Positions 10,193-20,000 of a DNA stretch of 64,000 bases are shown one piece after another. Origin of the DNA: a bacterium GBS-1 (GTDB lineage: Bacteria; Synergistota; GBS-1). Each line of letters starts with the position of its first letter. The stretch's first letter is position 1. The position numbers were made by a program, and so were the translations under genes. Location of the stretch: positions 1 to 64,000 of the forward strand of contig LEKQ01000001.1 of the NCBI GenBank assembly GCA_001443005.1. The letters run 5' to 3'. The notes below the pieces were generated by a model. That model saw nothing but the letters and a program-made list of their open reading frames with translations. It was not told the origin of the DNA and searched no databases.

Positions 10193-10519
10193 ATGCGCAT
10201 GCCTCAGGATAAGGAAGAGCTCCTCGCTGTACTTAAGGAGTTATTTGAGCTCTTGGTAAATGAATTGGCAGCGCTTAACAAAAGAATGGAAAATATCGAA
10301 AAGGAGCAAGCTCTTTTGCGTTCCTTAATTTCTTCCCTTCTTGAAAGAGAAAACACCCAAACCTCACCTTCCTTAACGGCTAAACTAAAGGCGCTATTCG
10401 CAGGAAAGAAAATTTCAACTTTTGATCCCTATCTTCTCTTTCTCAGGGAGAACCCTGAGAAGATCCCCATTTCCGGATATTTTAAGAGATCTTCCTTAAA
10501 CAAGGGAAGCAATTCTTAG
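10193..10519 (+). CDS. Small coiled-coil protein, function unknown
   Basis: I do not recognise this 108-residue protein. Residues 5-60 form a heptad-rich helix (ELLAVLKELFELLVNELAAL, then NKRMENIEKEQALL), which suggests a dimeric or trimeric coiled coil. The remainder is basic and possibly disordered, with 'FDPYLLFLRENPEKIP'. There is no signal peptide or membrane helix. The ATG follows AGGAGGGG, and a consensus -10 lies just upstream, giving a very short leader. It is divergent from the DUF4097 pair, so a shared regulatory region is likely. The gene is followed by about 118 bases with no clear element. Confidence 0.7.
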   Translation: MRMPQDKEELLAVLKELFELLVNELAALNKRMENIEKEQALLRSLISSLLERENTQTSPSLTAKLKALFAGKKISTFDPYLLFLRENPEKIPISGYFKRSSLNKGSNS

Positions 10520-10637
10520 TTTTTACCCCCCCTTTCTTTAGGGATTTCTCTTTAAGGATAGCATAAATCTTTTACTCTGAAAAGTCAGAAGATCACTAAA
10601 ATTGCAATCCAAGATAACTTTAAGAGGTGAATGCAAT

Positions 10638-11615
10638 TTGGACTCGTTATTGAAGATCCCTGAAGGTGTAATACTTATATTGGGGAAAGTTGACTCTGGT
10701 AAAACTACCTTTACCCTTTTTTTAGTCAATGCGTTTATATCTGAAGGTAGAAGGGTGGCTGTAGTTGATGCAGATCCAGGTCAAGCGGATATTGGTCCAC
10801 CTGGAACGCTAAGCCTTGGTTTTCCAGAGAGAGAGATTCAAAAGCTATCCGAGATTTTACCTGTTAGGATGGCCTTTATAGGATCCACATCGCCTGCCGG
10901 AATCTTCATGTGGCCTACCGTTTGGGGGGTTTATGATCTGGTGAAGTTTGCACGCGAAAGAAGGGAAATAGTCATTATAGATTCCTCTGGTCTGGTTTTT
11001 GGAAGAGATGGCTATACCTTAATAAGGAGTAAAATCTCTCTCATAAGGCCTGATCTTGTAGTTTTCTTAGGTGAGGAAAGGGAATACATTCACCTTATAG
11101 AGGAGGCTTCAAGATATAGCGTTGTTAAGCTCTTTCCTTCTTCACCTAGTGTAAAAAGGAAAAGCTTTGAAGAGAGGAAAGCCAATCGCATTAGGAGATG
11201 GAAGAACTACTTTACCGGTTCCTTTGAGGCAGAGCTTTATTGGGATAGCCTTAAAATAGGGGGGTTCCCTCACTTTGGTGTAGGAATCCCTTTCCCGAGA
11301 GAAAGATTAAGGGAACTTTCTTTGGAGCTTGGTACGACTATTCTTTGGGCGGAGGAATACAATGGAATGTTAAAATGTTTAACCTTTTCTTGTCCTAAGG
11401 GTGATTTTGAAGTCAATTTAGATTGGTTATCTTTAGAATCTCTTAAGCATACCTTGGTTGGGCTTGAGGGAAGAGAAGGATTGATAGATGTGGGGTTAGT
11501 TCTGTCTGCAGATGGAAATGGGGTTCTAATTAAGACTCGCTGCGTTAGGCTGAATGAAGTAGAAAGGGTTCTCTTGTCTAAGCTGAAGGTTGATGAGGAG
11601 GTATTCAGAGATTGA
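10638..11615 (+). CDS. Clp1/Grc3-type P-loop polynucleotide kinase-like protein
   Basis: The protein resembles the Clp1_P family of polynucleotide 5'-hydroxyl kinases (Clp1, Grc3/Nol9), which phosphorylate RNA or DNA 5' ends. The Walker A GKVDSGKTTF comes about 16 residues after the start. It is followed by the characteristic VVDADPGQADIGPPG, GSTSPAG and a hydrophobic strand ending in a Walker-B-like VIIDSSG. A C-terminal domain of about 150 residues is less conserved. I place the start at the TTG at 10638, preceded by AAGAGGTGA with 7-base spacing; an upstream TTG at 10602 is in frame but lacks a ribosome site. The substrate is unknown. It precedes tRNA-Leu, and an archease gene lies at 55679. 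Confidence 0.75.
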   Translation: MDSLLKIPEGVILILGKVDSGKTTFTLFLVNAFISEGRRVAVVDADPGQADIGPPGTLSLGFPEREIQKLSEILPVRMAFIGSTSPAGIFMWPTVWGVYDLVKFARERREIVIIDSSGLVFGRDGYTLIRSKISLIRPDLVVFLGEEREYIHLIEEASRYSVVKLFPSSPSVKRKSFEERKANRIRRWKNYFTGSFEAELYWDSLKIGGFPHFGVGIPFPRERLRELSLELGTTILWAEEYNGMLKCLTFSCPKGDFEVNLDWLSLESLKHTLVGLEGREGLIDVGLVLSADGNGVLIKTRCVRLNEVERVLLSKLKVDEEVFRD

Positions 11616-11689
11616 AGCTTAGCAGGCCGATTATCCATACAGTGGATAAACGACGAGGTGGTATTAGGAGCTTTTTAGAGTGGCAAGTA

Positions 11690-11718
11690 TTGAAGAGAGA
11701 GCCGTTTGGATGTATAAT
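11690..11718 (+). promoter_or_regulatory. Promoter of tRNA-Leu
   Basis: TTGAAG (11690-11695) and the consensus TATAAT (11713-11718) are 17 bases apart. The predicted transcription start falls at about 11725, four bases before the mature 5' end of the tRNA. The remaining gap after the kinase gene holds only a weak hairpin. Confidence 0.8.
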
Positions 11719-11728
11719 TTGGTAGGGT

Positions 11729-11816
11729 GTCGGAGTGGCGGAACCTGGCAGACGCGCTGGACTCAGGATCCAGTGGGCTTTCGCCCATGCGGGTTCAAAT
11801 CCCGCCTCCGACACCA
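11729..11816 (+). tRNA. tRNA-Leu (anticodon CAG)
   Basis: The acceptor GTCGGAG (11729-11735) pairs with CTCCGAC (11806-11812). The anticodon arm CTGGACTCAGGATCCAG gives CAG. A long variable arm (TGGGCTTTCGCCCA) identifies it as a class II tRNA, and the T arm has GGTTCAAATCC. CCA is encoded at 11814-11816. It has its own promoter and converges on rlmN. Confidence 0.97.
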
Positions 11817-11824
11817 TTTTTTTT
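11817..11824 (+). terminator. T-tract directly after tRNA-Leu
   Basis: Eight T residues follow the encoded CCA with no separate hairpin between. The stable tRNA T-arm or acceptor structure plus this tract could end transcription. The tract reaches the stop codon of convergent rlmN. Confidence 0.35.
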
Positions 11825-12845
11825 AAATCATTCTTATTCTCCTTAATTGTCCGCATGCAGCTTCGATGTCGTTTCCCTTTTCTTTTCTTATTATTGCGTT
11901 TATTCCTAACTTAATTAGGGTTTGGTGAAATCTCCTTATCTCTTCTAAATCTGGTCTTTCAAAAGGACTTCCTTTAACTGGATTATATGGTATGAGATTT
12001 ACGAAAGCCTTTATGCCTTTGAGGAAAATTTTAAGGGATATAGCATCTTCCTCGGATGTATTAAATTCCCTAAGTAAAACGTACTCTATTGTTATTCTTT
12101 TCCCTTTTTCCTTTTGAAAGCTTAAAATCGCCTTTTTAAGTTCATTGAGCCTGTATTTAGCAGCTATGGGTATGATCTTTTCCCTTTTTCTTTGTTGGGC
12201 AGAGTGCAAAGAAATGGCTAACCTATAGCTGCCGGTTACTTTAGCAAATTCATAAATCTTAGGAACCATGCCTACCGTTGAAAGGGTTATGCTTCTTGTG
12301 CTTATGTTTGCTCCTGCAGGATGGCTTAGTATTTCGAGGCTCTTAATGACTTCATCATAGTTCAGGAAGGGTTCTCCCATTCCCATGTATACTATTCTGT
12401 TAGGGGGAGTTTTAGAATCTGCTTTTAGTGTTAAGACTTGATTGACTATTTCGCCAGCATTAAGGTTTCTTTGAAATCCTGCCATTCCTGTAGCGCAAAA
12501 TGCACATCCTATAGGGCAACCAACTTGTGTTGATATGCAATAGGTGATCCTGTTTGGATGAGGTATTATCACGCTTTCTATACAGGAGCCATCTCGGAGC
12601 TTCAAGAGATATTTGGTCGTACCGTCTTGAGCGATTCTTTTCTCAATTATGTTTAAGGGGGAAAGGAAGAAGTTTTCCTCTAGATATTTTCTAAGCTCTT
12701 TGCTAAGATCTGTCATAGCATTGAAATTCGAGACTCCCTTTCCATAAATCCAAGAAAAAATCTGAGAAGCCCTATACCCTTTTTCTCCTTTTTCAGATAA
12801 TATCTTTAGTAGATCCTTGTATGTAAGGCTCAATATGTCTTTCAT
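11823..12845 (-). CDS. rlmN: Dual-specificity RNA methyltransferase RlmN
   Basis: This radical-SAM enzyme methylates C2 of adenine 2503 in 23S rRNA, and A37 in some tRNAs. The 340-residue length is normal. The iron-sulfur cysteines are C110, C114 and C117 in CPIGCAFCATG, followed by MAGFQRNL. The resolving methyl-carrier cysteine is C331 in ACGQLRR near the C terminus, and YMGMGEPFLNYD is also conserved. The ATG at 12845 is divergent from the Ppx/GppA gene, with only 35 bases between them, so the two promoters must be tightly packed. Confidence 0.96.
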   Translation of the reverse strand: MKDILSLTYKDLLKILSEKGEKGYRASQIFSWIYGKGVSNFNAMTDLSKELRKYLEENFFLSPLNIIEKRIAQDGTTKYLLKLRDGSCIESVIIPHPNRITYCISTQVGCPIGCAFCATGMAGFQRNLNAGEIVNQVLTLKADSKTPPNRIVYMGMGEPFLNYDEVIKSLEILSHPAGANISTRSITLSTVGMVPKIYEFAKVTGSYRLAISLHSAQQRKREKIIPIAAKYRLNELKKAILSFQKEKGKRITIEYVLLREFNTSEEDAISLKIFLKGIKAFVNLIPYNPVKGSPFERPDLEEIRRFHQTLIKLGINAIIRKEKGNDIEAACGQLRRIRMI

Positions 12846-12880
12846 GGCGATAAAGATTATATCACAAGGGGGAAAGCGTT

Positions 12881-13795
12881 TTGAGGGTTGGTGTTATAGA
12901 TGTTGGAAGTAACAGTTTAAGAAGCCTCTTCGGGGAGATCTTGGAAGACCAGAAGTTTAAGAAAGCAGGGGGAGAGCTCTTAACTACAAGATTGGGAGAG
13001 GGGTTGTCGTTTAAAAAGGCTTTAAGTGAAGAGGCTATGAGAAGGACTCTCAAGGGACTGATTGATTTGCGCGAAAGGATTAATAATTATGGCGCTGAAG
13101 ATATCTACGCTTTTGCTACAAGTGCGGTTAGAGATGCTGAGAACGGGGAGGAATTTCTGAGGAGGGTTTTCGAGGAAACAGGAATAAGGGTGGAGTTGCT
13201 CTCTGGTGAGGAAGAAGCCCTACAGAATCTACTGGGTGTTGAAACAGGTCTCGGAGTTAGCGATAACTACCTCCTTTTAGATATAGGAGGGGGGAGTACG
13301 GAAATTGCTGTAAAAAGGGGAGGTGAGGTTTTTTTAAAGAGCTTCCCTATAGGAGCTCTCAAGTTAAAGGAGAGGTTTAAGGGGAATCTTGAGGATATGT
13401 TATTTTTCCTTGAGAGGTTCTGGTTTGAGGAAGCTTCCTTATTAAGATCATTATCTTGTAAAGCCCTAAACTTTATAGGTATGGGTGGAACCCTTTCAGC
13501 CCTGGTTTCTTTTAAGGAGGGAGCCAGTTTTTACGATATTAAGGTTGTCCACGGTAAAAAGATAGAGGCGATGTGGTTATATAGAACCGTAAGGTTTATT
13601 AGTGAGATCAGTACTGAAGAGCTTAAGAGGCGTCTGGTTTTCGAGCCTGATAGAGCTTACATACTTCTTGAAGGAAGTACCATACTTTTATCACTGATGA
13701 GCTTCCTTTTTATACCGGAGATTCTGGTTTCAGAAACCAACCTTCTTTGGGGAGGACTAGTTAAAAAGTGGAAAGTTAAAGGTTTTGTATTTTAA
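12881..13795 (+). CDS. Ppx/GppA-family exopolyphosphatase or (p)ppGpp phosphatase
   Basis: This 304-residue member of the actin-like ATPase fold hydrolyses polyphosphate or pppGpp in related proteins. It has the short two-domain Ppx/GppA form without the C-terminal HD domain of E. coli Ppx. Visible motifs are GVIDVGSNSLR, AFATSAVRDA, the phosphate-binding LLLDIGGGSTEIA and GMGGTLSAL. The start is TTG, with AAGGGGG at 12866-12872. Sequence alone does not tell which substrate is used. It is the first gene of the long plus-strand run. Confidence 0.88.
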   Translation: MRVGVIDVGSNSLRSLFGEILEDQKFKKAGGELLTTRLGEGLSFKKALSEEAMRRTLKGLIDLRERINNYGAEDIYAFATSAVRDAENGEEFLRRVFEETGIRVELLSGEEEALQNLLGVETGLGVSDNYLLLDIGGGSTEIAVKRGGEVFLKSFPIGALKLKERFKGNLEDMLFFLERFWFEEASLLRSLSCKALNFIGMGGTLSALVSFKEGASFYDIKVVHGKKIEAMWLYRTVRFISEISTEELKRRLVFEPDRAYILLEGSTILLSLMSFLFIPEILVSETNLLWGGLVKKWKVKGFVF

Positions 13796-13891
13796 GTTTA
13801 TGCCTTTTATGTTAAAATTATGTCAAAATACTCAATGTTTTTAAAGACGCGGTTTGTAATATTAATTTTTATAAGGGGGGTGTTCCTGAGT

Positions 13892-15253
13892 ATGTATATT
13901 CTCACATTAAATTGTGGGAGCTCTTCAGTCAAATATATGCTTTATGACTGGGAGAAGAAGCTCCCTATGGTAAAAGGTATAGTTGAGCGAGTGACGGTGG
14001 GAGGATCTTTCTGTGTACACTCTCCTCATGGGAGAAGTAGCGTCAGGGTTGAGCATGATTGTCCTACTCACAAGGAAGCCATCAAGCTTATAATTGAATT
14101 ACTCGTCCATCCTGAACACGGGGTAATAAGCGACGTGAAGGAAATAGACGCGGTAGGGCATAGAATGGTTCATGGGGGAGAGGAGTTCGCTCGCTCTGTT
14201 CTAATTGATGAAAGGTTCTTGGATACTTTTAGAAGACTTTCAGATCTTGCTCCTCTTCATAATCCTCCAAATATGATGGGAGTTGAAGCTGCAAAGGAAC
14301 TTCTGCCTGACGTTCCTCATGTGGCAGTCATGGATACAGCATGGCATCAAACCATGCCGCCAAGCTCTTACATTTACGCTCTTCCTTATGAATGGTATCA
14401 GAAATATAAGGTTAGAAGATATGGTTTCCATGGGACATCCTTACTTTATGTGGCCAAAAGAGCAGCGGTTCTTCTTGGTAAGAATCCATTTGAAACCAAC
14501 ATAGTTTCCCTTCATATAGGTAATGGAGTTAGCGCAAATGCTGTTAAGAATGGCATCTCCTTTGATACGAGCATGGGATTCACCCCCCTTGAAGGGTTAG
14601 TTATGGGAACCAGGGCTGGTGACCACGATCCAGCCATTGACCTTTATGTTATGGAGAAAGAGGGGCTATCTCCCAAGGCTATGAGTGACATATTGAATAA
14701 GAAAAGCGGAATCCTAGGTATTACGGGAAAGTATATAGATAGAAGAGATGTGTTAGCGGCTATGGAGGCTGGTGATGAAAGGGCGAAACTTGCATTTGAA
14801 ATTGAGTGCTATAGGCTTAAGAAGTACATAGGTGCTTACTGTTTTGCTCTTGGCAGAGTTGATGCTATAGTTTTTACGGCTGGTGTTGGTGAGATGTCCC
14901 CTGAAACGAGGGGGAAAGCTTTGGAAGGGCTTGAGTTCTGGGGGATAAAGATAGACCTCCGGAGGAATCAGCTCTCAAAGACAAGAAATGCAGAAACTTT
15001 CATTCATGCTGACGACTCTAAGGTTAGAGTTTTCGTTATACCTACTGATGAAGAGCTTGTTTTTGTTGAAGATGTGGTTGCCATCTTGGAGGGGAGATAT
15101 GATGTTCACACCAAGTTTAGGTATTCTTTTGAAGATCCTAACTTCGTTAATCCACTAAGAGCTGAGGAGTTTAAGAAAGAGCTTGAGGAAAAACCCCAGC
15201 TTAGGGAGATAGTTGCCATTCCTCCTAATGGAAGATCTATAGTAGGGATTTAA
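13892..15253 (+). CDS. ackA: Acetate kinase
   Basis: The enzyme makes ATP from acetyl phosphate and ADP, the last step of acetate fermentation. I use the ATG at 13892, preceded by AAGGGGGGTG, because homology starts at MYILTLNCGSSSVKY; an upstream ATG at 13820 adds 24 unrelated residues. Active-site residues fall at the family's standard numbers: Asn7, Arg91, Asp148, His180 and Arg241, with the late PTDEELVF segment. At 453 residues it is about 50 longer than usual. The extra C-terminal tail (about 405-453, ending in PPNGRSIVGI) is not part of the catalytic core. No phosphotransacetylase gene is in the window. Confidence 0.95.
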   Translation: MYILTLNCGSSSVKYMLYDWEKKLPMVKGIVERVTVGGSFCVHSPHGRSSVRVEHDCPTHKEAIKLIIELLVHPEHGVISDVKEIDAVGHRMVHGGEEFARSVLIDERFLDTFRRLSDLAPLHNPPNMMGVEAAKELLPDVPHVAVMDTAWHQTMPPSSYIYALPYEWYQKYKVRRYGFHGTSLLYVAKRAAVLLGKNPFETNIVSLHIGNGVSANAVKNGISFDTSMGFTPLEGLVMGTRAGDHDPAIDLYVMEKEGLSPKAMSDILNKKSGILGITGKYIDRRDVLAAMEAGDERAKLAFEIECYRLKKYIGAYCFALGRVDAIVFTAGVGEMSPETRGKALEGLEFWGIKIDLRRNQLSKTRNAETFIHADDSKVRVFVIPTDEELVFVEDVVAILEGRYDVHTKFRYSFEDPNFVNPLRAEEFKKELEEKPQLREIVAIPPNGRSIVGI

Positions 15254-15265
15254 TGAGAGCCTAAG

Positions 15266-16012
15266 ATGAGCATAATTATCTTCCTTTTAGGTTCTGTGGT
15301 AGGAAGTTTCTTAAACTCTTGCATATATCGGTTGCCTCGGGGGGTGTCGATAGTGCACCCCCCTTCTTTTTGCCCTTCCTGTAAGCATAGGCTTCATTGG
15401 TATGACCTTATCCCCATACTAAGCTATATATTATTAAGGGGAAAATGTAGATACTGTGGAGTTAAAATTTCCTATAGTTATCTATTAGTTGAGATCCTTA
15501 CAGCTTTCTTGTTTCTGTTATCTTATTACCATTTTGGATTGACATTAGAATTTATCTTTTCTTGCTTCTTCCTTTCTTTGTTAGAGTTTATAGCTATGGT
15601 TGATTTAAGGACCTTTGAAGTTATGGACTTCGCTGTTTACATCGGCATTATTATTGGGGTAATCTTCTATTTCGTGAAGTTTGATTTTGAGGGGTTTATC
15701 TTCTCAATCAAGGGAATAATATATGGCGCAGGTATAATGGCTTTGATATTCTATGTTTCAAATGGAAAGATGGGAGAGGGAGATATAGGCATAGCTGCGC
15801 TTATAGGAGCTTGGCTTGGGGACATTAATACTATAGTTGCTATCTTTTTGGCTTTCTTAATCGGAGGGACTATAGGAGCTTTTTTGATTATTCTTAAGCT
15901 CAAAAAACTGGGAGATAAACTGCCCTTTGGTCCCTTTTTAGCAATTGGGGGAGGTATAACTTTTCTTAAGGGCAATTTTTTGATAGAATTGTATTGGAGG
16001 TTTTTAGGGTGA
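15266..16012 (+). CDS. pilD: Type IV prepilin peptidase/methyltransferase
   Basis: This integral membrane aspartic protease cleaves type IV prepilin leaders and N-methylates the new end. Its 248 residues include the N-terminal methyltransferase-linked zinc motif (C36, C39, C61, C64 in CPSC and CRYC) and the two catalytic aspartates, Asp113 (MVDLRT) and Asp173 in GEGD. About seven or eight hydrophobic segments are visible. It opens the pilus operon, and its stop overlaps the first minor pilin start (GTGA). Confidence 0.94.
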   Translation: MSIIIFLLGSVVGSFLNSCIYRLPRGVSIVHPPSFCPSCKHRLHWYDLIPILSYILLRGKCRYCGVKISYSYLLVEILTAFLFLLSYYHFGLTLEFIFSCFFLSLLEFIAMVDLRTFEVMDFAVYIGIIIGVIFYFVKFDFEGFIFSIKGIIYGAGIMALIFYVSNGKMGEGDIGIAALIGAWLGDINTIVAIFLAFLIGGTIGAFLIILKLKKLGDKLPFGPFLAIGGGITFLKGNFLIELYWRFLG

Positions 16013-16431
16013 GGAGAGGGCTCAGTTTATTAGAGTTGCTTATAACTGTAGTCCTTGTCGGAGTTGGAGTTTTCGCTCTATACTCTCTCTTCTACAGCAT
16101 TGAATTTAAAGGGGAAAGGATGAAATCTCGCTTTGTTATGCTTAAGTTGGCCGAAGGCAAGCTTGAGGAGTTACAATATGGTATTTCTGATAGCGATCTT
16201 CCCTCTTCCCTTCCAACACAGGTTGTGTTTTCTGGTCTTGAGTTCAACTTAGCGAGACTTCCGTCTTACTTGTTCCCGTCCCTTCATGAAAGCTCCTACA
16301 ATGGCGTTTCCTATTCCTGTGCTGTTGACCTTTCATCTCCCTCAACAGGAGTTGTGATGATAAGGGTTAGGGTGTGGGAAAGCGCTCGCCCTAACAGGTT
16401 TGTTGAGCTCGTTGGAGCGAGATTAAGGTGA
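16009..16431 (+). CDS. Minor type IV pilin / pseudopilin (PilV/GspI-like)
   Basis: With the GTG at 16009 (GTGA overlap with pilD, TTGGAGG 9 bases upstream) the protein has 140 residues. It begins MRRGLSLLELLITVVL, a short type III-type leader whose cleavage would fall between Gly4 and Leu5 and which keeps Glu at position 5 of the mature pilin. One N-terminal hydrophobic helix is followed by a small globular domain with LKLAEGKLEELQYG. The size and order before a GspJ-like protein suggest a PilV/GspI role in the tip-initiating minor pilin complex; this is inferred. Confidence 0.82.
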   Translation: MRRGLSLLELLITVVLVGVGVFALYSLFYSIEFKGERMKSRFVMLKLAEGKLEELQYGISDSDLPSSLPTQVVFSGLEFNLARLPSYLFPSLHESSYNGVSYSCAVDLSSPSTGVVMIRVRVWESARPNRFVELVGARLR

Positions 16432-17036
16432 AGATCAGAAGGGGGTTAACCTTAGTTGAAGCCTTAGTTACCATAGCTATATTTGCCGTGGTTATCTTAG
16501 TGCTTATGGAGATCCTCTTTGGTGGATTAAGGCTTTATAGACATGGGGTTTCTCGGGAGGACCTCGTTCAAAACGCTCGAGTCATCCTTGAGAGAATAAG
16601 GTCGGAGATGATTCCCGGAGGGAAGAGATTGCTATCTTCGACACACCCTTTGTTGATATCCGATGAAGAGCACAATGTACTACAGGTTCTGCGTGACAAT
16701 GACAGTGTTTACTTCGGATGCTATAGGGGAAGAAGTCTCCCTAGTGGTGAGGATGTGTATATCCTGGGAAGGGCTACGGATACGGGAAGCGTTCAGCCCC
16801 TAACCGATGGGTATGATGGAGGAAAGGACCCGTATTGGGTGAGCGTGGAGATGTTTAAGGTGGTTCTGCTTACGGCAGGTAACTCCTTCATGTATGGGCT
16901 TACGCCTGGGTCAGTCGCTTCGAATAAGGGGGTTTACATCTACCTTAAGCTTGCTGGTCCTGGTGGCGTTGAAAGCAAAAGATTCAGCAAGAGCAAGTTT
17001 TTTGAGGTTTCGACGATAATATATCTAAGAGAATGA
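16428..17036 (+). CDS. Minor type IV pilin / pseudopilin (PilW/GspJ-like)
   Basis: This 202-residue pilin-like protein begins MKIRRGLTLVEALVTIAIF, giving a Gly-Leu cleavage site and the conserved mature Glu5. The region after the membrane helix, RVILERIRSEM, resembles PilW and GspJ. The GTG start overlaps the preceding stop (GTGA), and its own stop overlaps the next ATG. It sits between a GspI-like pilin and a GspK/PilX-like protein, the usual I-J-K order of the tip complex. Confidence 0.82.
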   Translation: MKIRRGLTLVEALVTIAIFAVVILVLMEILFGGLRLYRHGVSREDLVQNARVILERIRSEMIPGGKRLLSSTHPLLISDEEHNVLQVLRDNDSVYFGCYRGRSLPSGEDVYILGRATDTGSVQPLTDGYDGGKDPYWVSVEMFKVVLLTAGNSFMYGLTPGSVASNKGVYIYLKLAGPGGVESKRFSKSKFFEVSTIIYLRE

Positions 17037-20000
17037 AAAAAGGGGTTTCCATTCTAGGTTTTACTTTATTAATAATGTTGGTTTTGGGTGTAATAGGGGG
17101 AGGCTTTGCCTTCCTTTATAATACGCAGGAGGTTATCTCGCGCTCTGAGCTTAGAGGGGCTCAGAGCTTCTTTGCGGCGGAAGCTGCTATTAAGAAGTCC
17201 CTTGCAAAGTATAGAGAAGATAACCCTTCCATCTCTCTTTCCAGCCCGGTTTGGTATTATGGAAGAGATGCCTTATCTTTGTCTCTCCCGTGGACAAACT
17301 CTTCCTATTTGCCTGATCATGATCTTGCATCCGAAGGCGCCATAACCTTTAGAGCCGAAAGGTTCAAACTCTATGATGGAGTTAACGAGGTTTACTTTTA
17401 CGCTGAAGGGGTTTTAAGAGAGGGGGGAAAGGACGCTTCTCGCTTCCCCATAGCCTTAAGGATGAATAAGTCATTTGCCCAGGAGGGCATAGAGTTGGAA
17501 TTGGGTTTAGGTGTTGGAGAGGTGTTGATAAAGAGGGGAGGAGTGATATGGAAAAGATTGAGTAATGAGGGTTATCGTGGGGGGCAAGCGTTAAAAAGAG
17601 CATTTACCCTTGTCGGCGGAGGGCATGATTATGAGATAGTTCTCGGGCCGGGAGTTTACATGATTCCCATGAGAAGAGCAGGTGATTATTGCTTCGGGCT
17701 TGAGTTAGAGGGAAACAAGACCGTGGTTTTAAGGTCGGCTAGGGGACTTGGGCCTCATTGGGTTAAAGTAGTAGGTATTTTACCCTATAAATCAGCAGGG
17801 CAGCCTTATATGGCAAAGTATTGGACGACGATCTTGTTAAGAAACGGAGCTAATTTAACTATAGAGGATCTATGGATTTCGCCACCTATTGAGAGAGGCC
17901 ATCTTGAGGGTGAGGTTCAAAGTGATAGAGATTTCTCAGCTATCCTCTTAGACGATGTTAATACGAGCTTAACCTTGGTTAATTCTATCTTGAAAAACAG
18001 GGACTTAGTTAGGTATCTTGGCTCCTCTATTTCCGGAGTTAGGGTGCTTTTGAAAGGAAGAGGCGTTTCCGACTTAAGCGTTAGGAATTGCATATTAGAT
18101 GGCGGAAGTTTTCTTAACTATGAGACTGGTTCAAGGAGTTATGGGATTTGGGCCTCCAAACTTTCAAATAAAAGCTTTACCCTTAATGCAATTGTGGAGA
18201 GAAGCGTCATCATTAGACATGATGTAGGCCTGTCTAACGAGATCCCGGGAAGCGCTTTGGTTGCTCGGGAATCTCTGTTTTTTGGTAATGCCACAAATTC
18301 TATCGGAAACGTTAGTCAAGTCAATATACTTCAGGAGAATCCAAGGTTTAAGACCTTTTACAGTTTCCTAAAAGGAGAAGATGATCTTATAGAGTGGTTT
18401 AGGCACTGGGATGCTTACGTTCCGGATGAGGGTTCCATACTTGAGGAAATGGGGATAGGGCTGACGTCGCTTTATTGGAAGAGGACGGTTCCCGTTCCTA
18501 AGGGGGGTGAAATAGTTTTACTTTTAGAGAGAGGAAACAGCAGATATTCCATATCCTATTTTTATGATGTTGATTCGGCCTTCAATGTTCTTAAGGATTA
18601 TTACCTTCTTAACCCTAACGGTTCTTCGATGCTTCTTTTTGGAAGAGGGCTTTGGTATATCAAGAATCAACACGATTTGACCGGAATCAAGAAATTTCAT
18701 ATGGTTTCTGCATGGGGGCCTTTGTTCACACCGATATTTGTCTTTTTACCATCTGTCTGGGATTCCTCCTCAAGCACAAGGGCTGTCCTGAACTTCATGA
18801 ACTGTGATGAAGTGAAGATAAATGGTTTCTACTTTGCCTTAAGCGGTGGAAAAGCTACTGATGGTGGAAAAACTTTTATTCACTTTTATAGATCTAATTC
18901 CATCGAGGTAACCGATTGTGTGTTTAAGAGAGCTTACGGTGGAAGAGGATATTTAGTTGAAATTAAGCTTGAAGATTGTTCTGATGTAAACATCTACAAC
19001 AACGTTTTCGACCACAAATATAGGAAAGTAGTGGCTGATTCATCAGGGGTTCCAATTTTATACGAAAGCGAGATTGTATTAACTACGGGGATCCAAGGGA
19101 TAATGGGGAATTTCAAAGTAAGTGGAAACCTGTTTTGGGGAGAAAGCCCGCAGGGCGGTTTCAATGAGGAAGTCAGGCCTCAAGATGAGGTTAACTTCAT
19201 TCAAGATGGGGACAGCAGGGTCATAAACTCTCCATTCAACCCTCTTTCTTACAGACTGGTGCTTTCTAATACTAACAGGTTTCTCGAGGAAAATTTTGAT
19301 GGTGGAGATATAGGATTGAGGTTTGATCTTTATCCCTATGTTAGATCTTTTGAGGGAAGGACTCTTTCTTTCGTTAGGCTTGAAAACCCAATAGAGGAAA
19401 CGGAAGTAAGCAATTTGAAGTTAATTGTTGAGAAGTTGGAAGAGGGCGAAACTTTAATTCTAGGTAAAGGAAGCTACAGCATGAATGATCAAACTTCTGT
19501 TGCTCAGAATGGAGTAGCTCTACTTGGAATGTGGGGACCCTATTATACTAAGATTAAAGCTTCTTCATCTTTGAACTTTTTGGGAAGGGGAACCCTTCTT
19601 TATGGGCTGGGGTTTGAACTATACGGCAATTTAAGTGGAGGTGCTTTTCTTTCTCTCGAAGGTGAAAACTCCGTCATTAAGGATATATCTGTAACTGTGA
19701 AAGAGATTTCTAAGTTTTACAAATATGGCATTAAAGCCAGTTTTGCTAATGGTTTGCTTAAAAACATCTACGTTAACGGGGGCTTGCTTGAAAACGGTAT
19801 ATGGATGGCTAAATGCGATTATGGCATTTACATTGCAGGGGAGAATGTCCTTATCGATCATGTTAACAGCCTTAAACACAAGATTACAGGCGTAAAATGG
19901 AGTCAGTGGATTTATGGCTGTAACTCTTACTCCTATGAGGGAGGAGAAATACCGCCAGGTTATAGAGCTTACGATCCAAATAACGTGGATATTACTAACC

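Noticed and set aside
10520-10637. Gap after the coiled-coil gene searched for terminator or promoter
   Set aside because: Only a 4-bp CCCT/AGGG stem and scattered T-runs are seen. No -35/-10 pair meets even a loose match.
11616-11689. Hairpin TTATCCA-TACAG-TGGATAA at 11631-11649 as a terminator
   Set aside because: No T-run follows the 7-bp stem, and the region is short. It could be incidental or a weak operator.
11605-11856. Minus-strand 83-codon frame covering tRNA-Leu
   Set aside because: It is antisense to the tRNA. Its A-G-F-E-P-A...L-P-G-S-A-T-P text is the well-known artefact produced by translating tRNA-Leu genes backwards.
13796-13891. Promoter before acetate kinase
   Set aside because: TAAAAT at 13813-13818 and TAATAT at 13857-13862 resemble -10 elements, but neither has a convincing -35, so no promoter was listed.
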